Source: Tanytarsus gracilentus | Taxonomy: Eukaryota > Arthropoda > Insecta > Diptera > Chironomidae | Assembly: GCA_038502055.1 (NCBI GenBank) | Contig: JAXRKN010000037.1 | Span: 5,165,501-5,229,500 of the forward strand | Reading direction: 5' to 3' | Length of the DNA: 64,000 nt | In this document: positions 13,304 to 25,900 of the stretch, piece after piece | Layout: each line of letters starts with the position of its first letter | Numbering within the stretch: position 1 is the stretch's first letter | The notes under the pieces: model-generated | The model's input: the letters and a program-made list of their open reading frames with translations, nothing else | Told to the model about the DNA's origin: nothing | The model's database searches: none | Program-made: the position numbers and the translations under genes

Positions 13304-16300
13304 AAATTGTGTTGGAATTTAAACTTGATGTCAATGACGTTCAATAAAAATAAAGTTAGTTTCATAAAGCCAAAAATTTTAAAAAGCTCTAGCTAAAAGC
13401 TTTCGCAAGTAAAGCTTTATAAATCGCGATCTTCATATGTTAATGTTTAGCTTTCTAATTTTAAGTCCTTCTATTAATTTATTCCAGTCTTACTGGCTTC
13501 TTCTCTTCAAATTATCTCCGCTGTTTATATCTTTAACTCAATACTCGTTAACCGTTCAATTCTAGTCATTAAAATATTAACCTGATGGCAATTGCATCAT
13601 TTTATGAGAAGAAAAAATTCTTCGCATTTTGCGTGATTTACGTTCTAAGGAGAGTTTTTATTACAGCATCGAGCTAAAGAATGAGAACCAGTTTGGCAAT
13701 CATCTCTTCTAATCGTCTTATTTGCTCTCTCTCGTTTCCTTCGTAATTGCAAAAAATAACAGTTTCATGGCTAAGTAAAAAATATATAAAAAATGCTTGT
13801 GTGTGTATTTTTTCGCAAAAAAAATGCTTTCTTTCTCATCACCATCATTGTCATCGCTGTTGGCAGTTGTCAGCATTTGTTATTAGTTCGATAATTCTAA
13901 AAGCAACGTTATGCGAGTGTGAGAGAGCACATTGTTGAAGAAAGTCGAAGCTTGCATAAAAGGCACTCATATAGGAATGCTTTTTTTGGGGGTGTGCTGG
14001 AAACGAGGTGTTGAAGCGCAGTTTTAAAAATTGTTTAAAAAACTTAATAAATGTTCAATTAATTTGAAAACTTAAGTTGCTTGATAAATTAATTGAAGTT
14101 ATAAATTTAAAAATCAATTTTTTAAGATTTTCTCGCAAATCATCTTAAACTTTAAAAGTTGCAAAGAAAATTTTAAAAAGTTCGCTAAGAAGAAACAAGA
14201 ATGCGCGCAACATCGGTGAACATGCTCTCAATTTTATACACGTATATATCTCTTTTTTTTCTTCACCATTCCCTCTTCGTTCGTAAACACGATTTGAAAA
14301 CATTCATTGAACTCTCAACTTCTTCTGCTATAGGTGCTGCTCAACAGCGCAACAACTCTCGAGATATTCTCTTCTCTTCATTTTCATTCCGTCGTTCGTT
14401 TGCAGCACACATATACTCGCGAGTTGCTGTTTTGGAGGCACACAGCTTGTGCATAAAACTTGTGAATTCTTCTACCGTGGTCTCACTTTAAATGACTTGT
14501 GATCTAAATATTTGTGCCGCGCGTATGTGACTTCATTTTCCAATTTAACGCGTGAACAAGCTTTTTTTTTGGATACCAAAAAATAATTGAAAATTGGCGT
14601 TTCGAACATCGGAAGAAGGTAATTAGAGCTCGAGTACATCCACCTCGCGAGTGCGGATGGATGGTGTGCGCCTTTAGAAGAGTTTAATGGCTAATAAGAA
14701 AACAAACCTGCTTCGAATATCTCCTCTCGCGCAGCATAAATCGATTTCTTTTCATTCGAAAGTTAATAGAACGTACATATACATATTTTTTCATACCATC
14801 TACGCCGTTCAATAAAAGGCAACTTGTTTTTCAACCAAAAGAATTTTCAACATTGTGCATATTAATTTTTTAAGGTGAAAAAGTACGCTCGTTAAAAGTG
14901 AAGTGTTTAGAGAAACATAAAAATAAATCTTTTTTTTTATTTGCTGTTGTTATTCGCTTTGGTGCTCATTGGAAGAGTCAGTAAATAAAAAAATATTAAA
15001 ATGTCAAAATGTGGAAAGAAACATTATACATGGCGAAGCAATAGAGAACGTTGAATGAATAATACGCAGTTGGATTTTTAGTCGTTGACAGTTGCAAGAG
15101 AAATCAATAGTTTTGCCTTTTTAAAGTTGAAATTTAATTTGCAATAAATTCAGCAGATTAAAATCTGCGACTGAATAAAAGTTTATGAAAAACTCACCTT
15201 GAAGATCAACTTGGCGATTAAGCCTGATTCAAGACTGTGGATTTTAATAATTATTCATTAACGAAAATGTCATTAATATCGCATAACGTCTTCCTCTAAA
15301 TGTTTTATAAGACAACCATTGTGTAGGTCATGAATTTTAAAATGTGTTAATGGGAAAAATTTGAATAAAATAATTTTTTGACTTCTAAAATTGGATGAGT
15401 CAATTTTTGTAAACTAAAGATGAGAAAATAAATCGAAAGTGAAAATCAAGGAATTAACCGGCTATGGACTCGATAAGTTATGATGACATTTCAGTGTATG
15501 CGAGACTTTCTTTTCGCCATTTTAAGCAAATCTGAGGTGGTTTGCAAATAAATTCCTGAACATATTGAGAGTGAGACATTAAAGTCGTTTCTCGTTAAAG
15601 ATCGAAAAAAAATGTAAATTTTAAGAGTCTCAATCGATGCTGCACAAAAATCGCTGCTTGAATGACACATGGTTGACATTTTGCACAATGCAGTAATCTG
15701 CACAATGCGATCGCAGTCAGTTTTCATTGCAGCTCACTTGAATTGAAACTTTTTGCATTTAATTTTTTGAGGTGCAATTTTTTTATTGTAAAAAAATATT
15801 TCAATTCCGGTAAATTCATTGCATATTCTTATAATAATAAATTTAATCCGAATTAAAAAACTTTCCCACCTCGTGTGTGAGCTTTGCAACAATAAAAGGC
15901 GAAAGAGATAAAAAGCTCTCATCGCGGATGATCATCATCGCCGCTCGATCGATTATTATTAGTTATTACCATCGATTGCAAAAATTGTGCAATTAAATAT
16001 GATTTGAAAAATAAAGTTTTATTGAAGTGAAATTTTATATCCGCTGAAAAAAAAGAGTTATCATCACGGTCAAAATATTGCTATGAATTTTTCTCAAAAA
16101 GAAAAAACTTTCATTTCTTCTGCTTTGATGAAAAGAAGACATGTACGTACATTGGAAAGAGCTTTAAATAAAAATGAATAAAAAAAGACTTGAACAGCTC
16201 GCAGATTCACATATGACCTCGATATTTTCATTGTAGAGTGCTTGCTTGCTGAGTCTCTCTCGCTCCATCTCGGGCGAACCGAAGAGAGCGGGGAAAAAAG

Positions 16301-17515
16301 TAAAATGTGTGGCATTTTAAAAGCAATAATAATAATGATGAACTTAAACTATTATTGAAAGTGTCTTTAAGTACCCGGTCGTGTCTTGCTTCGTTACAGC
16401 GAAACTCGGTGAGAGAGTTGTGCCTTTGACACCTCAAGGCTTTGTCAAATTATTATTTAAATTATGATAACCCAAATTTTCTCGCTCACTTAATATCGCC
16501 TTCGCCATGTAACGCTGTTATATGCACAAGTCATTTTTGTTTCGCTGTTCATAGATCTAAATTTTTATGCGGTTAAATAAGAGTGCGGTTAAAGAGGTGT
16601 TGGAAGTGACAAAAAAATTAATGGCATTTTTTTGGAGGAGTAATTTTGGGAGGAAAAAGTTTCAAATTTATTAGCAAGGTTAAAACAATCTGTGGATGTT
16701 GAAATTTAAAATTATTGCAAAAAAGTTTTAAACAAATTATATTTTTACAAAAAAAATTCCATGGCTTGTAAAAAATTTTATTTTTATTAAAAAGTAATTC
16801 CGTTAAATTTTTTAAATCACCGTTTAAAATTTCACAAAGAAAAAGTTATCTAAAAAGTTCCCATAAATTCCAATTAATGTCGAAAGAACGTTAGATAAAA
16901 ATTATGTCACTCCGAATCTTGAGCGTGAAGCAAAACTCAATTTGGTGACGATTCTATTTTTTTTCTTCTCTAACCACAAAAATTGTACCATCAAGATCAA
17001 TCATCTCCAATACAGAAATGGTAAAAAAAGAAAACGTCAAGTAACAGTTATTGTCATCTTATTTTGTAATGTTCCATTTTTATTCCGCGATGGGAATTTT
17101 TTCTTTCGTTTTCTAATTTTTTTTCGAAATAAAATTAAGATTGGTGTGTTAAAGAAAATCAACTTCTCACGTTCTTTTCATTCTCTCCACATATAATCAT
17201 CCTATCTATAATATAATGAAATAGAAGTAAAAGAGAGTACGAGATGTGCTTTAAAAAGTTATTGAAGTATGGAAATGAAGTCACATGGATAATCCATGAT
17301 CTAAATGAGAAGATCTCATGATGCTGTGCGTACTGTCGCCGTGACATTAATTAACTTATTTTTTATGCGGAACAAGAGAGTGAAAATATAATTCGGTATT
17401 GCACAAAAAAATTGTTTAACCTCAACGGCAGATTGAGTGCTACAACAAAAGACTTGCGATATTAAGCAATCTAGATGGTCATCCGCGGCTATTTCATCTC
17501 AGATCATACTAACAG
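13304..17515. other. Gene-free interval
   Basis: About 4.2 kb, AT-rich. It begins with the TFIIE alpha 3' UTR (AATAAA at 13342). No reading frame has protein-like composition. It may contain untranslated upstream exons of the PTB-domain gene at 20399, but I see no supported exon. Confidence 0.6.
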
Positions 17516-19318
17516 ATGAGAAAATCAACATGGAAAAATATAAATGAACTAACTGGAAGGAACAAAAGAGGAAAAGATCAAATTGTTTCCATTACTGATG
17601 ACACAGGAAATGAGATTAAAGACAAAAAATCAATCGCAAATGCTTTCAATAAATTTTTTACTTCGATTCCAAACCACACAGCTCACAACACAACTACCGA
17701 CGATAACTTTGACAAGCATGCTAGTCAGTCAATATTTTTATGCAAAGTAAATAATCGCGAGGTCTCGGATGCTATCAAGAAGCTCAAAAGAAATTCTTCT
17801 GCGGGGATCGATGGCATATCTCCAAGGGTAGTGAAAAGACTTCGTTTCAAGCTAGTTCCTCTTTTCGTGTTTTTAATCAATGAAATCTTTAGCTCTGGCA
17901 TCTATCCAGATAGTTTCAAACGAGCTGTAGTAATTCCGCTATACAAGAGGTCAGGCGATAAAAATTCGATGAATAATTATAGGCCAATTTCGATTCTCTC
18001 GATTTTCAATAAAATTGTGGAAAGAATCTTACATCAAAGAATTAGTAAGTTCTTCAACAAATATGATCTCCTCAGCCGCACCCAGTTTGGATTCAGGCGG
18101 GCCACAGGCACAGAATCAGCAGCGGTAAACGTCTCCAATTTTATCTTCTCTAAATTAAATAAAGCAAAAAAAGTCTCGGCTGTTTTTATGGATCTGCAAA
18201 AAGCTTTCGACAGTGTCTACCACGATACATTGCTGTTTATCATCGAACGCTTTGGGATTAGAGGAAAATGTCATAATCTAATAGAAAACTACCTAACGGA
18301 TAGATCTCAAGTCATTAGAATAGACGAAAAATTAAGCGACCCTCTTCCAATCGTAAGAGGTGTGATACAAGGAAGCATACTCGGGCCTCTGCTTTTTCTA
18401 ACAATTATCAATGCTCTTACCACAATCAACACAAGTGGTCATATTGTTCTCTATGCTGACGATGGTGTACTACTGCAAGTTCATGAGAGGCAGGAGAGTA
18501 TTGAAGGAGCCATTCGAGAGGAAATGACAAAAGTTTTGTCATTTTTCAACGCACGAAAACTTACCTTAAATGAAAAAAAAACAGTATTTATGGTGTTCCA
18601 CTCACCATATAAAATTCCATCTATTCCACTCGAAATTACAGTCACTAATAATTTTTCTATTTCAAAGGTTAACAATTTCAAATACCTAGGGTTGTGGATG
18701 GACAGTAACATGAACTTTGTCGAGCACATCGCAAACCTAGAAAAGAAAATCGCACCTGCTGTTGGCGTTTTGTGGAAACTTAGACACGTGCTACCTCAAA
18801 ATACACGCAAAAATATCTACGACTCTCTAATATTATCACGTCTGATGTATCTAGTTAACTGCTGGGGAAGTGCGACTGACAAAGCTCTTAAATCATTGCA
18901 AGTAATGCAAAACAGAGGTCTGAGGAATGTGTTTCGACTTGATTTTAGAACAAATCGAGTCCAGATGTACGAGACTTACAAGCAACTCCCAATTAGAGGA
19001 CTATGTTTCCTTCGTTCTGCCACCTTTACACACTCGGTCATCTACGGTTACAAATTAACCAGCATCAACGTAGAAAATTTACAAGCAAAGCGAAATAGAA
19101 ATTTTATCAGACCTACTCAGACAACCAACAACTACGGAGTCAAGGCAATTACGTGCATCGGTCCTCGCATCTTCAACCTCCTTCCCGATGAAGTCAAACG
19201 TCTGGAAAACCCTTTTAAGTTTCGTAAACTAGTCAAAAAATTTTTATTTAACTCGAATTTCATAAGTAAGTTTTTTACGCGTAAATTTCTAGAGATAACC
19301 AAATTTTACGATCAGTAA
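17516..19318 (+). CDS. Reverse transcriptase of non-LTR element (partial ORF2)
   Basis: 600 codons without a stop. RT motifs are in order: SSAGIDGISP (motif 1), VVIPLYKRSGD and NNYRPISIL (motif 2), GFRRATGTESA, VFMDLQKAFDSVYHD (motif A with catalytic Asp), GVIQGSILGPLLF (motif B), LYADDGVLL (motif C, catalytic YADD near residue 310), then LTLNEKKTVFM and KYLGLWMD (motifs D/E). The C-terminal region has the thumb-like ILSRLMYLVNCWG segment. The ATG at 17516 is probably not the natural start, because the linker N-terminal to the RT is already in progress; a stop lies just upstream in this frame. The absence of stops or frameshifts suggests a young copy. Confidence 0.88.
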   Translation: MRKSTWKNINELTGRNKRGKDQIVSITDDTGNEIKDKKSIANAFNKFFTSIPNHTAHNTTTDDNFDKHASQSIFLCKVNNREVSDAIKKLKRNSSAGIDGISPRVVKRLRFKLVPLFVFLINEIFSSGIYPDSFKRAVVIPLYKRSGDKNSMNNYRPISILSIFNKIVERILHQRISKFFNKYDLLSRTQFGFRRATGTESAAVNVSNFIFSKLNKAKKVSAVFMDLQKAFDSVYHDTLLFIIERFGIRGKCHNLIENYLTDRSQVIRIDEKLSDPLPIVRGVIQGSILGPLLFLTIINALTTINTSGHIVLYADDGVLLQVHERQESIEGAIREEMTKVLSFFNARKLTLNEKKTVFMVFHSPYKIPSIPLEITVTNNFSISKVNNFKYLGLWMDSNMNFVEHIANLEKKIAPAVGVLWKLRHVLPQNTRKNIYDSLILSRLMYLVNCWGSATDKALKSLQVMQNRGLRNVFRLDFRTNRVQMYETYKQLPIRGLCFLRSATFTHSVIYGYKLTSINVENLQAKRNRNFIRPTQTTNNYGVKAITCIGPRIFNLLPDEVKRLENPFKFRKLVKKFLFNSNFISKFFTRKFLEITKFYDQ

Positions 19319-19564
19319 GAACTTTTTTTTCCGTAAATCCAACAACCGCAAATTATCTATTCATTTTCTCAGTTTACTACTCCACTTCGTAAATTGTAAC
19401 TCTGTCTGTCTAAAAATCAAGTGATCTTAAAGGAGCTTCGCTCAATGTATCACTATCCACTTCTATTTAAATCGCCGGTCAAGTTTAACTTTTGTCAATG
19501 TTGTATGAAAAGATTAAGTTTTTTATGCCGCCTTTGGAGGCTTTTTACTTACATGAAAACCCGC

Positions 19565-19612
19565 TAATAAATAATAATAATAATAAATAAATAATAAATA
19601 AAATAAATAAAA
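19565..19612 (+). repeat. TAA/AAATAA-rich tail of the retrotransposon
   Basis: Runs of TAA, ATAA and AAATAA units directly follow the element's 3' UTR and mark its 3' terminus. Microsatellite tails of this sort are known from several non-LTR clades. Confidence 0.8.
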
Positions 19613-20398
19613 TCTTTTTCATCATCATCAGTGCTCGTCAAGAAAAACGTCGAAAATATTTTTTTTTATTACGCCGCGTCTCAATGCTAAACTTTGCCAC
19701 TCACCAGCAAACACGGGAAATTAAGTGAATTTAATGAATGTCAAACTACATCTTGTAGAAAATTGGTTTCTTGAACGTATTAAAAAAATTAAAAATTCAT
19801 TTATGAATGTTACATCACACACATAAATTCGTACTTGGGCTTTAACTTGCCAATGTTGTTTGATAAATTATCATTAGCAATTTTTTTTTGTGTGTGAAGT
19901 AAAAGCTCATTTTTCTATTTGTTCACTGTGGGGTGTAGATTATTTGGATCTTAAGGCTGAATTGTTATTTATTTTATCATTGGACAATTCAATGTTTTCC
20001 TTCAAACGAGCTCACATGGCGATATTTATAAATGGACATTTATTGAAAATAATTTAAAACTTTTATTAAAAATTAATTCTTTAACTCCGCGCACGTAATG
20101 AAATCTATCATAACCTTCACCGAATTTCCTCACAGAAGAAAATTAGACACAAATAAAGCTAAACTATAAAAATTATCTAAAAGAGCGTAAAAATTAATTT
20201 TGCCATAAAATGTGTGCACAAATATCGACCGTAGCCATTAAACACTCAAAAAAATCTTTACACCGCTTACAATTTTATTATGAATTTGACAGGCATTTAT
20301 TAACACCACACAATTCATGATTAATTTATATTATTTTTTGCCGCTAGCTCTCAGTGAGATTACCCATGCTGCGTACTCTGAATATCACGTCATGAACA
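19613..20398. other. Non-coding interval upstream of PTB-domain gene
   Basis: AT-rich, no coding signal. It presumably holds the promoter and 5' UTR of the gene starting at 20399; no core promoter motif could be distinguished. Confidence 0.5.
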
Positions 20399-22904
20399 AT
20401 GTCATTGCTACTAAAAAAGGATTATAAAGAGAAGGCATCGTACTATGTATGGTTTTTGGGTGCACAGGAGTCAAATGACTTGCGTAGTGATTACATCATA
20501 AGAAACTTAATACCGCAATTTCTGAAGCGGTCGAGAGATCATGAGCCATTGAAAGTAACTCTTCAAATCTCACAGAAGGGCTTGAAAATCATTCAGGTAT
20601 GAAAACTTCACGATGATGAAAGCCGTTTGATTTGCACAGTAATTAATTGAAATGTTCTCGTTACGCCATGTACCTATGTAGGGATCAATTAAGCATCATA
20701 TTCCGCACGATGCGATTACATCATCGATTGTATCGAACGATATTGTGGCGTGCACTCTTCTTCTAAGCAATCCGACAGCAAAATCACCACTCCATGTCCA
20801 CGCCTATCGATGTGACTCCAAAATGACCGCGTACACATTACATGATCATTTGCAGAGTTTAATTAGCAAGCCAGAGAATCAACGGAAATTGGCCGAGTTA
20901 GAGATAAAGTGAGTTGGACGATGATGAAATAAATTGTGATAGCTTTCGACGTTTAATTACTTTTTATTTTGAACTTTGTAATTTTTTTAAAATTTAATCA
21001 AGTCCAAAAGTTTCATCGCTTTTGCATTCCTAGACAGCATGCCATCGAAATCGCATTTTCAGCGACATTTCATTTAATTATTGCAAATGAGTTTATTTTT
21101 AAAAAAATAATTAATCTTTTAATTGTGTTGTTTCGACTAGACTTTCAAGGCCAATAATTACTCGTGAAAGTCCACCGCATCGTCGCTTTGAGTCATCACT
21201 CGGCGGTAGCGATACTGGAACGAGTACACGAGAATCAGAATGCAGTGAAGAGCAACAAGGTCCGTCCGTATCGCCAACGGTTGATAAGCAAGTTTTTAAT
21301 TCTCTCGCACAGGAGTTGAAATTTAAATTAAAAGCTAAAGAGGGTCCACTGCTTTTGCCGCCTAAAGACTACGACACGATTTGCCGATCAAAGGGAAATC
21401 TCGTGGCGGTTGACATGAGAAGGTAAAATGTGTTTTTTACGAGTCTTGTTTTAAAACTAAATTTTTATCACCCAAAAATAGGTGTCAAAACTCCGACATT
21501 GTTGGAAGCAATAAAAAGTCACTACAACGAAATAAGCAAAAGAGTAGTAATAACAATAATAATCAAAATGTGCCAATACATCGATCCGGTGGAAAATTTG
21601 AATGGGATCAACGAAGGGATTTAGACAGCTCGAGCGACGGTAATAAAATATTATTCGAAAGCTATTTTTTATGTTTGAACATTTTTTATGCTCGCTCGTG
21701 TAAAAAGCTAGCTTTATGTGCACAAGTTTCACTGCAGTGCTGAACAAAAATATTACATCAAAATTTAAATTTCTAACGGTTTAATTTTTAAATTTCAATT
21801 CTAGACGATTGGAAGAACAATGGCGAGAGAATATTCGCAAAGAATTTTGAGTCGAAACTCAAGATGTCTCCGTCGCCACCTCTAGAATCATACAAAATTC
21901 CACTCAAGTCGTCATCATCATGCAAAAGTGGTCGCGATTATTGTAGTTGCCGTGATTGCTATTCAAAAGCGAATAATGTTGATTTAAAATATGAGCGAAG
22001 AGACGACGATAATCCCGCGGCAAGAAGAAGAGGACATCAGTATGATAATGAGGGCGAATTTCGTAAGAACACTTCACCGCCGTTTGATGACTTCGAGAGT
22101 GGTCTGATGAGGCAACATTCGGAACGCTATCGAACATCAGTCGATCGAAATGTGGCGAGTCATCGTCAGCAATATTGCGTTGATGAGCGATTCGAGAGAA
22201 ATCAGCAGAGGCCACCGAGATCAAAGCTCGAACCAGAACATAAAAATGTGAAGAAAATTTCAATGAAGAACTTTGAAAATACGCGCAAATTTAGCGATCG
22301 AAATCCATACAGGGAGCCCGAAAATTTATTCTACCATGAGTCGGTTGAAAACATGATGAAGTCACCGCTCTTGAATAATTTTACGAATAGAAAGCAGTAT
22401 CGTGATGATAGAGGCGATAATAATGATGAGCAATATCATTTGCGTGAGAGTGGACGACGAAAGTTGCCGCAGCAGCAGACGAGACAAGGTGATTATGAGC
22501 CTGAAAATAGTCGAAAGAGCACACACTCAGCACCGGAGTCGACACTGCGAAAGGCATCGGCGAAAGAACGTTTCATGAGTGCAAAAGAGAAATTTGAAGC
22601 GATGGCCGAGCGAAACAGGTATGATGACATTCATCCACATCATCATCATACGCCAGTTAAAGATCATCGACTTTTGGAGAAATGCCCGAGCGACGTGTGC
22701 AGCGAGTGCAGTCTCGATGAGAATTCATCACCGTGCGAGGACTCTGACTGCTCCAAGCGAAACAATTTAAATTTCTATCGACAATCGTTTCTCACAAAGA
22801 GCTTGGGTAATTTAACAAAAGGCGGTTTCAGACATAGCGTTGCCCTGCCCGAAATGAGCTACAAGTATTGCAATAGAGTCGGCCTCGCCGCTATTGATTA
22901 TTGA
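20399..22904 (+). CDS. PTB/PID-like domain protein, function unknown
   Basis: I do not recognise the exact gene. Exons 20399-20596, 20682-20908, 21141-21422, 21482-21639, 21805-22904; all phases agree; 654 aa. Residues about 12-140 look like a phosphotyrosine-binding (PID) fold: YYVWFLGAQ opens the first strand, LKVTLQISQKGLKIIQ forms the typical strand pair, HHIPHDAITS and HVHAYRCDSK follow, and a final helix covers TAYTLHDHLQSLI. The rest is hydrophilic and low-complexity, with Ser/Arg-rich stretches, an HHHH run and a cysteine cluster (CPSDVCSECSLDE). The C-terminus is more ordered: FLTKSLGNLTKGGFRHSVA ending AAIDY. Likely a cytoplasmic adaptor (inference from the PTB fold). The ATG is preceded by an in-frame stop, so the start is plausible. 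AATAAA at 23020-23025 ends the gene. Confidence 0.8.
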
Positions 22905-25900
22905 GATAACAATGTAGAGAATAATTTTATGTACTCGTTAAGTATAGAATTGTATACGTATGTCTCTATAAGAGATGAAAAAGTGTCCGTAACTTATATA
23001 AAAAAATTTAGCATGAAAAAATAAAATTACTTGCGTGAAATTGGTTGGAATTTTTGAGATTTCTAAATTTTATCCACTTTTTTATTAAAAAATTTTCGTC
23101 TTAAAATAAAATTATTTGCCTGAAAAATTATTTCAATCAACTTCGTTCGCAAGTCACGAATATTATTATAACATTGAAGTATCCTTTTTTGTATTCTTTC
23201 TTTGCATTGTTGCTTAGTACATAAACCTTGAAAAAAATATTTTTTGCGACTTATATACACCGTACATACTCATCATCGTTCTCATCCCCTTTTTATGTGT
23301 AAAAAATAAAAAATAAAGAAAAAATAATAAAATTTGAAAGTCATGAAAAAAGTTTTTTTTATATTTTGACTAAAAATTGTGAATCTCTTTATTTGTCGAG
23401 ACATTCAAAAAAAGTGTCTGCTTGCGCCCTTTTGCGAGTCGATATAGCAATTTTTTTAGTTTAATATTTCAGACAAAAGTGAATCGCGTCACATTTTTAA
23501 AAGGGAAAGGGAGAGTCGAGGTAAGAAGAAGAGGTAAAATATCGCTCGTTGCAGTCTGGTAGCTGAAATACGAACTAAGCATCGACACCATATATATTTC
23601 CAGCCAGTGTCACTGTAATAAAATGATAATAAAAAAAGTTTTTTTTTTATTTACTTGATTCAATAAATAATTTCGCACTGTCTGTGCGCTCCACGCTCTC
23701 TTTCTCTTCTTTTGGTTACGCAGTCAGTGTTCAAAATTTATTTTCATTCCTTTCCATCACACAATTTTTGTTGTTGTTGTTGCTCCACATAATTCTGTAT
23801 GTGCGTCATGTCTATGTGTGTAAGTTTCAATGTCTCTCTGTCTCAAGGTCAGGGGATGTTTTTTTGTCGGGTGATATTTAAGGAGTAAGGGGTACGACTG
23901 CGGCAGCGGCGACGATGTCTATGAGTGGGTGTTCAACGTTGGTGGTGTGCATTTGGTTGAACATCAAGAAGAATGAGGAATATTTTTCTCTCTGCTGACT
24001 GTTCGTGTGCTTATAATATTGAAAATACAAATCCAGACAAAACATTAAAGCTTATGTGCATTTTTTTCTGGTCGGGTGAGGTAAAAAGAGAGTTAAAAAA
24101 TAAGAATAAATTTCGACGAGACAATTTTTTTTTGGGACGGCGCGTGTGGATGGAGAAAAGGAATGAGAGAGCAAAGGATGACAGACGTCATCAACATATA
24201 AGCAGCGTAAATACTGAATTATTTACACACCTGTTGAAATTAAAGTTAATTAAGTAAATTAATTATTTAAAATTAAAATTTAAAAAATTTCTGAACTAAA
24301 AATTATTTATGAATTTTTTGTGAATCACTAATAAGGGGAGAAAAAAATTTAAATTTACTGAAATGCCTCGAGAATTTTTTATAAATTTCCTCCCTGTCTA
24401 AATTATTTAGATTTTACTGTACAGACACTTGCTGCAGACATGAAAATGAATGGAAAAGCTGTGTGTGAGTGAAATTATTTTTCACATCTGCAACTTTTTG
24501 AGTGCCTTAATTAATTAATTTCAAAAATCTAACGTTTTTCTCTTTTCCTTTTTGTGCTTTTTTTTCTTCGTGCCCTTTTTTTTTCTTCTTCGTTCCTATT
24601 TTTTCAAAAAAATTTTTTTTTCACCCCGTGAGTGTGTGAGTAAATTTTTTCCTCTCCTTTTTGAGTGCCTTAATTAATTAATTTCAAAAATCTAACGATG
24701 CAGCCTTCTTTAGTTTTCAATTCTTCGATTGGAACACAAATAAATTTAAAAGTTTCAAAAAAAAAAATTATTTTTTTCACCCCGTGAGTGTGTGAGTGAA
24801 ATTATTTTTCACATCTGCAACTTTTTGAGTGCCTTAATTAATTAATTTCAAAAATCTAACGATGCAGCCTTCTTTAGTTTTCAATTCTTCGATTGGAACA
24901 CAAATAAATTTAAAAGTTTCAAAAAAAAAAAATTATTTTTTTCACCCCGTGAGTGTGTGAGTGAAATTATTTTTTTCTCCCTTCTCTCTTACTCCCGCAA
25001 TCTCATTTAGCTCTCTTTCTTTCTCTCAATGCATTTTCCTGCGGTTTTTTTTGCAACGGTTACGATAAACCATTTTTTTCTACTATTTTTTCAAATAAAA
25101 TCGTGTGTGCTTTTTCAGCGATTGTAAAAAATATCACAAGCCATATTAATTGGAATTGAGATAATAATTTTCACCGAAAGCGTCCACAATTTTTCATGTA
25201 CCTGCAAAAATTGGCCAGTGCACCCTTACAGAAGCTCATTTATTTCATTAATTAACAACCGAGGGAATTCCAAGGGCGAATGAGAGGTAAAAAATGTGCA
25301 AAAAGCTTAATAAAACAATGAACAAATAAAAATATTTCCGAGGAATCTGAAGTTTGCATAAAATTTAATCAATTCGGAAAATTCTCTCAAAATCATCAAG
25401 ATGGCTATAATGTTTGTAGTTGTTCTTTATGCGATGAGTAGTAAAAAAGCTTTTCAATGTTTTTTTTTCGGAATCTTTTCTTTTATTGTTGTATTTTTCT
25501 TCTTTTATTACTGTTTTTATTATGCCTTAAATATGTGTGTCGTGTGTGTGTGTATGTAACTGTCTGTCTGAATAATTTTTGAGCACATTGCATATTTTCT
25601 TTCAATTCTTTCATGTTTCAAAATGTGTCATATTTGTTGTTGTAGTTTTTTTTTCATCTAAAGCATACAATAATCATATTTTTTCATTCATTGCGCTACT
25701 GATTGAAATTGAACATTAATAGATTTAAAAACTATATTATTGGTAATAATAAAAGAGAATTCAATACGTATTTTCTATTTTTTTTCATCGTCGTCTCTTT
25801 CATCTCTTCATCTTTGTCATTTTTTTGCTACAATGCACAAAAAATGCAAAAGTAAAGAGGCTTAATTTTAACTAGCTATCGTCATTTCTTTATACACCTT

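Larger units (their letters stand above)
17516..19612 (+). mobile_element. Non-LTR retrotransposon, 5'-truncated
   Basis: LINE-type element made of a reverse-transcriptase reading frame (17516-19318), a 3' untranslated tail of about 240 bp and a TAA/AAATAA-rich terminus (19565-19612). The 3' UTR contains a short hairpin-capable GCCGCCTTTGGAGGC near 19529. No endonuclease frame is visible upstream, so the copy is 5'-truncated, the normal result of target-primed reverse transcription. No RNase H is seen after the RT, which argues against the I clade and fits CR1/L2/Jockey-like elements. The clade is not resolved and target-site duplications could not be assigned. Confidence 0.85.

Noticed and set aside
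14201..14491. 96-codon plus-strand frame in the gap before the retrotransposon
   Set aside because: Composition is low-complexity Ser/Phe/Leu with no domain pattern, and no splice or conservation evidence supports it.
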